A stretch of 37,746 nucleotides of DNA, taken from the NCBI RefSeq assembly GCF_014596465.1, contig NZ_MECK01000617.1:1-37746 (forward strand), written 5' to 3'. The notes under the pieces were generated by a model. It was not told the origin of the DNA, did not search any database, and was given only the letters and a program-made list of their open reading frames with translations. Each line of letters opens with the position of its first letter. Positions within the stretch are counted from its first letter, which is position 1. This DNA is from Streptomyces sp. CBMA123. Lineage in GTDB: Bacteria > Actinomycetota > Actinomycetes > Streptomycetales > Streptomycetaceae. The position numbers were made by a program, and so were the translations under genes. This document shows, in pieces, positions 7,347 to 14,442 of this stretch.

Positions 7347-8630
7347 ATGGACAACAGCAGCCAGGCCGCCGTGGCCGCCACCGCCACCGCCGAGTACGAC
7401 CGTCTGATCGCCCGCCACCACGCGATGAGACTGCGGCGCCAACTCCTCACCCCCGCAACGCCCTCGGGGCCCGGGCCCGGGCCCGGAGCCGGCGCCGGAG
7501 CCGACGTCGGCGGCGGAGAGCGTTACGGCGGCGGCGAGGGCCACGACGGCGCCGCGGACCAGTGGCTGATCCGGCGCGAGCTCGAAGCCGTCGCCCCGCT
7601 CTCGGAGCTGATCGACCACCTCTACACGGTCATGTTCCGCCGCCGACCGTACCTGCGACCGCTCTTCCCCGCCTCGATGGAGTTCCAGCGGGCCCACCTG
7701 GAACGCATCTTCCACCACCTGATCGACCACCTGCACCAGCCCGCCGAACTGGCCCGGATGCTCCGCCAACTCGGCCGGGACCACCGCAAGCTGGGCGTCC
7801 GGCCGGTCCACTACGAGGCCTTCGAGGAGGCCCTGTGCGCGGCCCTGCGGCACCGGGCCGGCGAGCGGTGGGCCGAGGAGCTCGAAGCCGCCTGGGTGCG
7901 GATGCTGCGTTTCGCCGTCGGCGCCATGGTCGCCGGCGCCGACTCCGCCCTCACCGAACCCCCGTACTGGCACGCCGTGGTGACCGGCCACCAGCGCCGC
8001 CGCCCCGACCTCGCCGTCCTGCGGGTGCGCACCGGCGAGCCGTACCCCTACCGGGCCGGCCAGTACGGCACCGTCGAACACCCGGCGCTGCCGCACACCT
8101 GGCGGCAGTACTCGATGGGCTGCGCCCCGCGCGGCGACAACGAGTTGGAACTCCACGTGCGCCGCACCGGCCCCGGCGGCGTCAGCGCGGCGCTGGTCGA
8201 GCGCACCGCCGTCGGCGACCGGCTGCGCCTCGGCCCGCCGCGCGGCAGTCTGCTGCCCGACGGCGACGCCCGCGACCTGCTGCTCGTCGCGGGCGGCACC
8301 GGACTCGCCCCGATGAAGGCGATCGTCGAGCAGCAGGCGCTGCACCGCCCGCCGGGCCGCCGGGTGCACCTCTTCGTCGGCGCGCGTGACCGCACCGACC
8401 TCTACGACTGGCAGGCGCTCGCCGAACTCGGCCTGCACAAACCCTGGTTGTCGCTCACCCCGGTGACGTCCGGCCGGCTCGCGGACACCGTCGCGGCCGC
8501 CGGGGACTGGCGCGAGCACCTGGCCTGCGTCAGCGGGCCTTCCGGGATGGTCGCCTCGGTGAGCTCCCAACTGCTGTCGGCGGGGCTGCCGTTGGACCGG
8601 GTGCGGTTCGACCGGGTGGTCTACCGGTAG
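7347..8630 (+). CDS. Flavohemoglobin-like globin-reductase
   Basis: A 427-residue fusion of a globin domain and a ferredoxin-reductase-like FAD/NAD domain. In the globin (about residues 75-200) the expected heme-pocket residues can be assigned: Tyr93 (HLYTVMFRR, B10), Gln114 (E7) and the proximal His146 (DHRKLGVRPVHY). The reductase part has the FAD motif RQYS (253-256) and the NAD motif GGTGLAPM (316-323). Proteins of this type oxidise nitric oxide to nitrate with O2 and NAD(P)H and protect against nitrosative stress. Odd features are an N-terminal extension and a Gly/Pro/Ala low-complexity linker (about 40-70) before the globin. It stands alone between two terminators or remnants; no NO-responsive regulator adjoins it. 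Confidence 0.88.
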   Translation: MDNSSQAAVAATATAEYDRLIARHHAMRLRRQLLTPATPSGPGPGPGAGAGADVGGGERYGGGEGHDGAADQWLIRRELEAVAPLSELIDHLYTVMFRRRPYLRPLFPASMEFQRAHLERIFHHLIDHLHQPAELARMLRQLGRDHRKLGVRPVHYEAFEEALCAALRHRAGERWAEELEAAWVRMLRFAVGAMVAGADSALTEPPYWHAVVTGHQRRRPDLAVLRVRTGEPYPYRAGQYGTVEHPALPHTWRQYSMGCAPRGDNELELHVRRTGPGGVSAALVERTAVGDRLRLGPPRGSLLPDGDARDLLLVAGGTGLAPMKAIVEQQALHRPPGRRVHLFVGARDRTDLYDWQALAELGLHKPWLSLTPVTSGRLADTVAAAGDWREHLACVSGPSGMVASVSSQLLSAGLPLDRVRFDRVVYR

Positions 8631-8638
8631 CCCTGCTC

Positions 8639-8700
8639 CGTCGTAGGTCCAGCGGTGGGGCTCGGCGTCCTGTTCGTCGTCGGCCAGGACGAAGGTGGCG
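8639..8700 (-). pseudogene. IS630-type transposase C-terminal fragment (copy A)
   Basis: 62 bases match 10105-10166 with only four mismatches. Read on the minus strand it encodes ATFVLADDEQDAEPHRWTYD, the extreme C-terminal segment of IS630-family transposases (pattern F-x5-D-x3-A-x-P-x-RWTYDG). Nothing recognisable remains upstream or downstream and no terminal inverted repeat is seen at this copy. Confidence 0.65.
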
Positions 8701-8847
8701 CTCGACGATGCCGGCGAAGGGGGCCCGCGCCGCACGACATACTCCCGGCGGATTACTCCGGTACGTCGCGGGGGCTACGGACGACACCGGAATGTTTGCA
8801 TCCACGGGCTGATTCGATACGGAGCTGCGGAACCTAGCGTCGACCCC

Positions 8848-10053
8848 ATGAAACGCAATCGCCGAATCAGCGCCGTCGCGGCGCTGGCGCTCGCCGCCAT
8901 CGTGACCGGAACCGGCACCGGGTTCGCCGCCACGACCACACCGTCGGCCACACCGGTGGCCACGCACGCCTTCGACAGCGCACCGGCCACGGCCACGGCG
9001 CCCACGCCGTCCTTCCACGGCACGCTCCCCGCGCCGACCGGCCCCTACGCCGCGGGCGAGGACATCATCCACCTCACCGACGCGAACCGTCCCGACCCGT
9101 GGGTGCCGTCATCCGGCCCCCGCCAACTGACCGTCACGATGGTCTACCCGGCCGTCCCCGGGACCGGGACGCCGGCCCCTTACATGACCCTCGCCGAGGC
9201 AGCCGGACACATCCAGCAGGCGAAGATACCGGCGAGCTCCGGCATCACCCCGCAGAACGTTTCCAGCATCACCACGCACGCCTTCGACGGCGCGCGGCCG
9301 CAGCGCGGCAAGCATCCGCTGGTGCTCCTCTCACCCGGGTTCGGGGACCAGCGCTCGGCGCTCACCTCGCTCGCGACCGAACTGGCCAGCCACGGCTACG
9401 TCGTCGCGCTCGTCGGCCCCACCCACGAGGACGGCGGTGAGACGCTGGCGAACGGCGAGACGCCGCCGTGCGCGATCTGCGATCACCCGGAAACGATCGA
9501 CTTCGACGCCGTCGCCGCCGGCCGCGCGCTGGACATGTCCTTCGTGATCGACCAGTTGACGCACGGCAAGAGCGCGTGGCGGCTGGCCCACCTCATCGAC
9601 AAGCACCAGATCGGCACGGCCGGACACTCCATCGGCGGAGCCTCGGCCGCCGCCACGATGATCGCCGACCCGCGCGTACGGGCCGGAGTGAACATGGACG
9701 GCTCCTTCTTCCCGGCCCCGATGCCCGGCCAGATCAACCGGCCGTTCCTCATGCTGGGCAGGGCCGACGTCCACTCGGCCGGCGGTGGCGACAACTGGGG
9801 GAAGGCCTGGGCCGCCCTCGGCGGCTACAAAAAGTGGCTGGCGGTCACCGGCGCCAACCACCCCACCTTCACCGACATGGACCTGCTCATGAAGGAGGCC
9901 GGGTACCCGACGCCGCCCCTCGACCCCGAACGTGGAATCGCGATCACGCGTGAGTACGTGACGGCGTTCTTCGACCAGGCGCTGAAGGGGATCCACAGTC
10001 CGCTGCTGGACGGCCCCTCGCCGAACAATCCGGAAGTACTCTTCCAGCACTAG
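8848..10053 (+). CDS. Secreted alpha/beta hydrolase (PAF-acetylhydrolase-like)
   Basis: A 401-residue exported hydrolase. Residues 1-28 form a signal peptide (MKRNRRISAVAALALAAIVT, then GTGTGFAA). The catalytic triad is readable: Ser261 in GHSIGG, Asp284 in VNMDGSF and His338 in GANHPTF; the LLSPGFGDQRS segment provides the oxyanion region. This is the layout of actinobacterial secreted lipases/esterases related to platelet-activating-factor acetylhydrolase. The CDS at 34024 is a paralogue with the same block order. The ATG at 8848 is fixed by the signal peptide, though no strong ribosome site precedes it. The gene is bracketed by two copies of the same transposase tail fragment, in direct orientation, and may have arrived with a mobile element. 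Substrate is unknown. Confidence 0.88.
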   Translation: MKRNRRISAVAALALAAIVTGTGTGFAATTTPSATPVATHAFDSAPATATAPTPSFHGTLPAPTGPYAAGEDIIHLTDANRPDPWVPSSGPRQLTVTMVYPAVPGTGTPAPYMTLAEAAGHIQQAKIPASSGITPQNVSSITTHAFDGARPQRGKHPLVLLSPGFGDQRSALTSLATELASHGYVVALVGPTHEDGGETLANGETPPCAICDHPETIDFDAVAAGRALDMSFVIDQLTHGKSAWRLAHLIDKHQIGTAGHSIGGASAAATMIADPRVRAGVNMDGSFFPAPMPGQINRPFLMLGRADVHSAGGGDNWGKAWAALGGYKKWLAVTGANHPTFTDMDLLMKEAGYPTPPLDPERGIAITREYVTAFFDQALKGIHSPLLDGPSPNNPEVLFQH

Positions 10054-10059
10054 TGCGGC

Positions 10060-10336
10060 GCCGCGTTGATCCTTCGGGGGTTCGTGCGGCTTGGAGTGGG
10101 CTGCCGTCGTAGGTCCGGCGGTGGGGCTTGGCGTCGTGTTCGTCGTAGGCCAGGACGAAGGTGGCGATGGCCGCGGCCGGTTCGTCGCGGGAGGCGAACC
10201 GGCCGCGGCGCGGTGGACGTCGGGTCAGGGCGGTGTGCAGAACAGCTCGACTTGGTTGACGCCCTCGACCGCGCCGTCGGCCTCCACCTCGGCGACCCCG
10301 CCGGCTGACCGGCAACCCCCGAAGGATCAACGCGGC
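10060..10336. mobile_element. 277-bp MITE-like element with perfect 23-bp terminal inverted repeats
   Basis: The left end (10060-10082, GCCGCGTTGATCCTTCGG...) and right end (10314-10336) are perfect 23-base inverted repeats. Between them lies the 3' end of an IS630-type transposase gene on the minus strand, whose last codons run into the left repeat. This is the structure expected of an internally deleted, non-autonomous derivative of an IS630-family element. No TA target duplication is evident at the edges, so the exact outer boundary is uncertain. Confidence 0.75.
10105..10262 (-). pseudogene. IS630-type transposase C-terminal remnant (copy B, frameshifted)
   Basis: On the minus strand the remnant reads VNQVELFC, then, after a 2-base shift (an extra AC), TALTRRPPRRGRFASRDE, then AIATFVLAYDEHDAKPHRRT and YDGSPLQAA. 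The order NQVE-F-LTRR-GxFAS-F-P-RxTYDG is the C-terminus of IS630-family transposases and includes the last acidic residue of the DDE triad (E of NQVE). The N-terminal two thirds are missing, so it cannot be functional. It lies wholly inside the 277-bp element. Confidence 0.75.
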
Positions 10337-10350
10337 GAGGTGCGCCTGTG

Positions 10351-10387
10351 CCCTGGGGGTGCCTCCCGGCCGAAGGCTGGGGGAGCG
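10351..10387. repeat. Streptomyces-type short intergenic palindrome
   Basis: The sequence around CCTCCCGGCC...GGCTGGGGGAG forms a GC-rich imperfect hairpin with a GAAG loop, preceded by CCCTGGGGGTG. This pattern is a common dispersed intergenic palindrome in streptomycetes. It lies 33 bases past the stop of the SBP56 gene and may serve as its terminator. Confidence 0.5.
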
Positions 10388-10419
10388 TCGCCCCGCAGGC
10401 GGGAGTTTGACGACCAGGC

Positions 10420-11823
10420 CTAGCGGTAGCAGTAGGAGTCCGAGGAGGCGTCCCCGCCCGCCAGGTGGGTCTGGTGGAGGCGCAGGCCCCGGAAGTCGGC
10501 GCCGTGCGGGAAGAACCGCTCGTCGACGCTCAGCCCGCCGGCCACCGGGTCGGCGTCCAGCTTGACCAGCCAGGGCTCGATGCCGTCCGGGTAGAACTGG
10601 TCGTCCCAGGCGCCGTAGAGGGAGTTGGTGAGGTAGAGCCGCCGTCCGTCCCGGCTGATCTCCACCATCTGCGGGGCCCCGCTCAGCGGCCGCCCCGGCT
10701 CGGCCGGGTGGGGTGTCCGGGCGGCGACTCCGCCCAGGCGGACGGAGGAGGCCAGCCGGGGGTGGAACGGGTCCGAGACGTCGTACTGGAACAACTCGCC
10801 GGTGCCCCAGGCCGAGACGTACAGCCAGCGGTCGTCCACCGACAGGTTGATGTCGGTGACCAGTGGCGGGACAGCCCCGAACGACCTCAGCGCGGGCGGC
10901 AGTTGCTCGGCGGCGGCGGGCTCGGCGGGGATCTCGATCACCTTGCGCGCGGTGAACGCCGGGCCCTCCCGGTACCAGAGCCAGACCGAGGAGGAGAGGT
11001 CCTCCACGTTCACCACCACCCCGGCGAACCCCCACTCCGCCTGCGGGTCGTGCGCCGGGCGCAGCTCCAGCACCATCTGGTACTGGTCCCCGAGGTCGAC
11101 CCGCTGGAGGTGCCGCCCGGTGCCCAGCTCCCAGAAGTGCAGCGCGTGCCCGTACTTGCGGGCGAGCAACTGCTCCGGCAGCACACCGTCCTCGATCATC
11201 CACGGGGTGCCCCACTCGCTGGTCACCCCGATGTCCGTCCCGAGGTGCCACCAGACGTCGTAGGCGAAGTGCTGCGGCCCGCGCTCCGTCTCCCAGGGGC
11301 GCAGCACCTCGAAGGTGGTGTGGTCCAGCAGCGCCACCCCGCCGGGCCCGTCGCCGCCCTCGCCGGAGCCGAGGCAGGAGAGGAAGACCCCCTCCGGCCC
11401 GCAGTGCAGGGTGTGCGGCCGGGAGTAACCCGCCCTCGCCGCCAGCTCCTTGGCCTCGACCGTCTTGACCAGCCGGGGGCGCACCGGATCCGGGTGGGTG
11501 TCCATCACGTGCAGCCGGGAGGAGCGCAGCCCGGGCAGCAGCAGGAACCGCCGCTCCGGGTTCTGGTGGCAGGCGTGCGCCAGGGCGCTGGAGCAGGCGT
11601 TCCATCCGAAGTGGTGCAACTCATCGCCGAGGGTGGGAAGTTCGGAGAAGTTGAGCACCTTCCCGTAGCTCGCCGAGGCCGGATCGGTGTCCACGGTGAG
11701 CAGGGCGTCCGGCTGCCGGGCCGACCGGTCGAACCCGGCCACGTAGGCCAGCTTCTCCGGCGGCGCCGCGATCGCCTCGGCGGCCGAACGGTACAGGGAT
11801 GGATCGGTATGCCCGTGCTGCAT
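10420..11823 (-). CDS. SBP56 selenium-binding-protein family (methanethiol oxidase type)
   Basis: A 467-residue beta-propeller protein of the SBP56/SELENBP1 family, close to the usual 460-475 length. Diagnostic blocks are ELHHFGWNACSS (Cys77, matching the reactive or selenium-binding cysteine of SELENBP1), SRPHTLHCGPEG, GGVALLDHTTFEV, TDINLSVDDRWLYVSAWGTG, QYDVSDPFHPRL, GAPQMVEISRDGRRLYLTNS and the terminal LAGGDASSDSY. Several conserved histidines (HH, HTLH) are candidate copper ligands. Characterised members oxidise methanethiol to formaldehyde, H2S and H2O2. The ATG at 11823 has GGGGAG 6 bases upstream. It stands alone, divergent from the hydrolase at 12082; bacterial homologues are often exported, but no signal peptide is visible here. 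Confidence 0.93.
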   Translation of the reverse strand: MQHGHTDPSLYRSAAEAIAAPPEKLAYVAGFDRSARQPDALLTVDTDPASASYGKVLNFSELPTLGDELHHFGWNACSSALAHACHQNPERRFLLLPGLRSSRLHVMDTHPDPVRPRLVKTVEAKELAARAGYSRPHTLHCGPEGVFLSCLGSGEGGDGPGGVALLDHTTFEVLRPWETERGPQHFAYDVWWHLGTDIGVTSEWGTPWMIEDGVLPEQLLARKYGHALHFWELGTGRHLQRVDLGDQYQMVLELRPAHDPQAEWGFAGVVVNVEDLSSSVWLWYREGPAFTARKVIEIPAEPAAAEQLPPALRSFGAVPPLVTDINLSVDDRWLYVSAWGTGELFQYDVSDPFHPRLASSVRLGGVAARTPHPAEPGRPLSGAPQMVEISRDGRRLYLTNSLYGAWDDQFYPDGIEPWLVKLDADPVAGGLSVDERFFPHGADFRGLRLHQTHLAGGDASSDSYCYR

Positions 11824-11930
11824 GCAAACTCCCCAACTCGCCGTCTCTGTCCGGGAAGCGTTCCACACGACCACCGGCGCACAGGAGGCGCACGGGAAGC
11901 GGTCGGGAGGCGGCCGGGAGGCGCGGACGC

Positions 11931-11947
11931 GTACCCCGGCGGGGTAC
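11931..11947. promoter_or_regulatory. 17-bp perfect palindrome in divergent intergenic region
   Basis: GTACCCCGGCGGGGTAC is a perfect palindrome around a single central base, in the gap between the divergent SBP56 and hydrolase genes. A second perfect palindrome, TACCGGCCGGTA, lies at 11998-12009. Either could be an operator; no regulator is encoded nearby. Confidence 0.45.
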
Positions 11948-12081
11948 ATGACAGCCCGGACGGCAGCATCGGCGCCGCCGCCGGTCGCCGCCGGACCTAC
12001 CGGCCGGTATGGTCGGGGGCGGAAACGGGCGGTCACCTGCGGCAAGGGCAGGCGGAGCAGAGGGAACGGGTGCGGCGGCAG

Positions 12082-13053
12082 ATGGAGTTTCGGGAAGACA
12101 TCCTGGGTGCCCCCTACGAGGCGGCCGAGCTGACGCTGCGGCCCGACGACGAGGGGGCGGTCTGCGCGACCCTCGTACGGCGGCTGGTGCCCGGCTCGGA
12201 GCGGGCCGTGCTGTACGTCCACGGGTACAACGACTACTTCTTCCAGACCAACCTGGCCGACCACTACACCGCCCTCGGCTTCTCCTTCTACGCCCTGGAC
12301 CTGCGCAAGTACGGGCGCTCGCTGCGCCCGCACCAGTCGCCGAACTTCGTCCGCGACCTCGCCGAGTACGACGAGGAGATCGACGAGGCGGTGCGGATCA
12401 TCCGCGAGGTGGACGGCCACCGGCAGTTGCTGCTGAACGGGCACTCCACCGGCGGCCTGGTCGGCGCCCTGTGGGCGGGGCGCCGGGCCGGGCGCGGGCT
12501 GGTAAACGGGCTGTTCCTGAACAGCCCGTTCCTGTCGATGCCGGCCGGGGCGGCCGTGCGCACGGCCGGCGGCCCGGTGGTGACGGCGATCGGGCGGATG
12601 AAGCCGACCCGGATCCTGCCCTCCTCGCTCAACCCCCACTACACCCACAGCCTGCACCAGGACCACAAGGGCGAGTGGGACTTCGACCTCACCCTCAAGC
12701 CCGCCGAGGGCTTCCCGCTGTACGCGGGCTGGCTGGCCGCGATCCACCAGGGGCACCGGCGGCTGCGGCGCGGGCTGGGGATCGACGTGCCAGTGCTGCT
12801 GATGGCCTCCACCAAGTCGATCTCCACCACCACCTGGCACCACGCCCTGCACCACGCCGACGCGGTGCTGCGCGCCGACGACATCGCCGCACAGGGGCCC
12901 CGGCTGGGCCGGCACGTGACGATCGTCCGGATCGAGGGCGGCATGCACGACCTGGTGCTCTCCGGCGAGCAGGCCCGCAGCACGGTGTTCGCCGAACTGG
13001 ACCACTGGCTCGCGGCCTACCTGGACGTCCGGCCGGTGGGGGAGAACGCGTGA
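12082..13053 (+). CDS. Serine aminopeptidase-like alpha/beta hydrolase (S33 type)
   Basis: A 323-residue cytoplasmic alpha/beta hydrolase. AVLYVHGYNDYF supplies the oxyanion region, NGHSTGGL the nucleophile elbow, and IEGGMHDLVLS the catalytic histidine; ALDLRKYGRSLRPHQ is typical of the monoglyceride-lipase/S33 group. No signal peptide is present. The ATG at 12082 begins the conserved MEFREDILG; a GTG at 12070 with AGAGGGA just upstream is an equally plausible start adding four residues. It overlaps the next gene by 4 bases (GTGA), so the two form an operon with the spermidine-synthase-like methyltransferase. Substrate unknown; lysophospholipase or esterase activity is the family default. 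Confidence 0.85.
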   Translation: MEFREDILGAPYEAAELTLRPDDEGAVCATLVRRLVPGSERAVLYVHGYNDYFFQTNLADHYTALGFSFYALDLRKYGRSLRPHQSPNFVRDLAEYDEEIDEAVRIIREVDGHRQLLLNGHSTGGLVGALWAGRRAGRGLVNGLFLNSPFLSMPAGAAVRTAGGPVVTAIGRMKPTRILPSSLNPHYTHSLHQDHKGEWDFDLTLKPAEGFPLYAGWLAAIHQGHRRLRRGLGIDVPVLLMASTKSISTTTWHHALHHADAVLRADDIAAQGPRLGRHVTIVRIEGGMHDLVLSGEQARSTVFAELDHWLAAYLDVRPVGENA

Positions 13054-13952
13054 CGGACCAGCCGGTGCCGGACGGGCCGGAGCCGCTGCCGGACGAGTCG
13101 GAGTCGGACGAGCCGGTGCCGGTCGGCCGGCCCACCGACCTCGGCTTCGCCAAACTGATGCCGGACCTGGACCGCGACGGCGGCTGGCTGCTCACCCTGG
13201 ACGGCACTCCGCAGTCGTACGTCGACCTCGCCGACCCCACGCACCTGGAGTTCGAGTACACCCGTCGGCTCGGCCACCTCGCCGACGTCCTCGCCCCGCC
13301 CGGCCGTCCGCTGGACGCGCTGCACCTGGGCGGCGGCGCGCTCACCATGCCGCGCTACCTGGCCGCGACCCGGCCCGGTTCGCGGCAGCGGGTGGTGGAG
13401 GTGGACGGGCCGCTGCTCGACCTGGTCGCCGAGCGGCTGCCCTGGCGGGGCCCCGGCGCGGACATCACCGCGACGGTGGGCGACGCCCGGGCCGCGCTGG
13501 CCGCCACCCCTGCCGACTCCCAGGACCTGGTGATCGCGGACGTCTTCCACGGCTCCCGCACCCCGGCGCACCTCACCTCGGTGGAGTTCCTGCGGCTGGC
13601 CGCCGCCGCGCTGCGCCCGGGCGGCTGCTACGCGGCCAATCTGGCGGACGGCCCGCCGCTGGCCTTCGCCCGGGCGCAGGCGGCGACGGTGGCGGCGGTC
13701 TTCCCGTACGTCTGCCTGGTGGCGGAGGCCCCGGTGCTGCGCGGGCGCCGGTACGGCAACATCCTGCTGGCCGGGTCGACGGCGCCGCTGCCGGCGGTGG
13801 AGCTGAGCCGGCTGCTGGCGGGCGACATCTTCCCGGCCCGGCTCACCGACGGCGAGGAACTGGCCGCCCTGGTCGGCCGGGCGGCCCCGGTCACCGACGC
13901 GGACGCCACCGACTCCCCGCCGCCGCCGGACGGCGCCTTCAGCATCGGCTGA
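13050..13952 (+). CDS. Spermidine-synthase-like SAM-binding protein
   Basis: A 300-residue protein with the Rossmann core of spermidine synthases: LDALHLGGGALTMPRYLAA (SAM-binding glycine loop), RVVEVDGPLLDLV (acidic residue binding the ribose), VGDARAAL, and DLVIADVFHGSRTPAHLTS. The N-terminal 28 residues are acidic and low-complexity. Homologues are annotated as fused or spermidine-synthase-like proteins, and many lack the polyamine-binding acidic pair, so true polyamine aminopropyl transfer is doubtful; a methyltransferase role is as likely. The GTG at 13050 overlaps the upstream hydrolase stop and has GGGGGAG before it, showing translational coupling. Confidence 0.82.
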   Translation: MTDQPVPDGPEPLPDESESDEPVPVGRPTDLGFAKLMPDLDRDGGWLLTLDGTPQSYVDLADPTHLEFEYTRRLGHLADVLAPPGRPLDALHLGGGALTMPRYLAATRPGSRQRVVEVDGPLLDLVAERLPWRGPGADITATVGDARAALAATPADSQDLVIADVFHGSRTPAHLTSVEFLRLAAAALRPGGCYAANLADGPPLAFARAQAATVAAVFPYVCLVAEAPVLRGRRYGNILLAGSTAPLPAVELSRLLAGDIFPARLTDGEELAALVGRAAPVTDADATDSPPPPDGAFSIG

Positions 13953-13967
13953 GGCGGCGGCGCGGCG

Positions 13968-14001
13968 CAGCGCGGCCTCGTTCCCCCGTCAGGCCGCGCT
14001 G
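13968..14001. terminator. Bidirectional hairpin overlapping the arsR stop
   Basis: Perfect 11-bp arms CAGCGCGGCCT (13968-13978) and AGGCCGCGCTG (13991-14001) with a 12-base loop lie between the convergent spermidine-synthase-like gene and the ArsR gene. The right arm covers the last ArsR codons. Confidence 0.7.
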
Positions 14002-14306
14002 TCGACGTTGGCCAGGACGGCGCGCAGCAGCCCGGGGAAGCGCTCCTCGAACTCGTCGTCGCGCAGCCGGGCGCTCTGCTGCTGTCCCTGGTGGGTGCGC
14101 AGGATCAGGCCGCACTCGCGCAGCACCCGGAAGTGGTGCGAGGCGTTCGACTTGCTGATCCCCAGGGCGTTGTAGATGGCCGAGCACTCGGTCTCGCCCT
14201 GGCGGGCCAGCAGGTCGACGATCCGCAGCCGCAGCGGGTCGCTGAGGCCGTGCATGGCCCCGGCCAGGCTGACGTTGGCCAGTTCGGCGTGGAACGCATC
14301 TCGCAT
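13989..14306 (-). CDS. ArsR-family repressor
   Basis: A 105-residue winged-helix repressor. The core is LSDPLRLRIVDLLARQGETE, then SAIYNALGISKSNASHHFRV (recognition helix) and LRECGLILRTHQGQQQSARL (wing). There is no obvious metal-binding ELCV-type box (only ETECS with one cysteine near the usual alpha-3 site), so it may sense a redox state or organic ligand instead of arsenic. It is divergent from the MFS exporter at 14443, and a 20-bp palindrome precedes that gene, so it most likely represses the exporter. A TAGAAT hexamer (minus strand, 14313-14318) lies only 6 bases before the ATG, suggesting a leaderless mRNA. Confidence 0.9.
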   Translation of the reverse strand: MRDAFHAELANVSLAGAMHGLSDPLRLRIVDLLARQGETECSAIYNALGISKSNASHHFRVLRECGLILRTHQGQQQSARLRDDEFEERFPGLLRAVLANVDSAA

Positions 14307-14312
14307 GGGCCG

Positions 14313-14318
14313 ATTCTA
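14313..14318 (-). promoter_or_regulatory. Candidate -10 box for leaderless arsR mRNA
   Basis: TAGAAT on the minus strand ends 6 bases before the ATG at 14306 and no Shine-Dalgarno sequence is present, which is the layout of leaderless actinomycete transcripts. The -35 region is not clear. Confidence 0.35.
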
Positions 14319-14414
14319 CTTTCCGTGGTCACGGACGCTCCGGGCGCATGGTCGGGACGGCTTCGCCGGGCGTGACGTGTCATCATCTCGCCTTCGCGCA
14401 GGGATCCTTCTAAA

Positions 14415-14434
14415 GGTTCAACGAATGTTGTACC
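14415..14434. promoter_or_regulatory. Palindromic operator before the MFS exporter
   Basis: GGTTCAAC-GAAT-GTTGTACC is a 20-bp inverted repeat with one mismatched pair, ending 8 bases before the exporter ATG. Its size and place fit an ArsR-family operator controlling the exporter. Confidence 0.6.
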
Positions 14435-14442
14435 GTCAAACC

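Noticed and set aside
6182..7450. Upstream extension of the minus-strand alcohol dehydrogenase frame
   Set aside because: Dehydrogenase homology begins after the ATG at 6181; the extension is antisense to the XRE regulator and shows no homologous blocks.
10105..10262. Functional transposase
   Set aside because: Only the C-terminal part is present and it contains a 2-base frameshift; the first catalytic residues are missing.
10465..12060. Long plus-strand open frame antisense to the SBP56 gene and continuous with the hydrolase
   Set aside because: Only the part from 12082 (or 12070) shows hydrolase sequence; the upstream part is the mirror of the SBP56 gene and has no motif.
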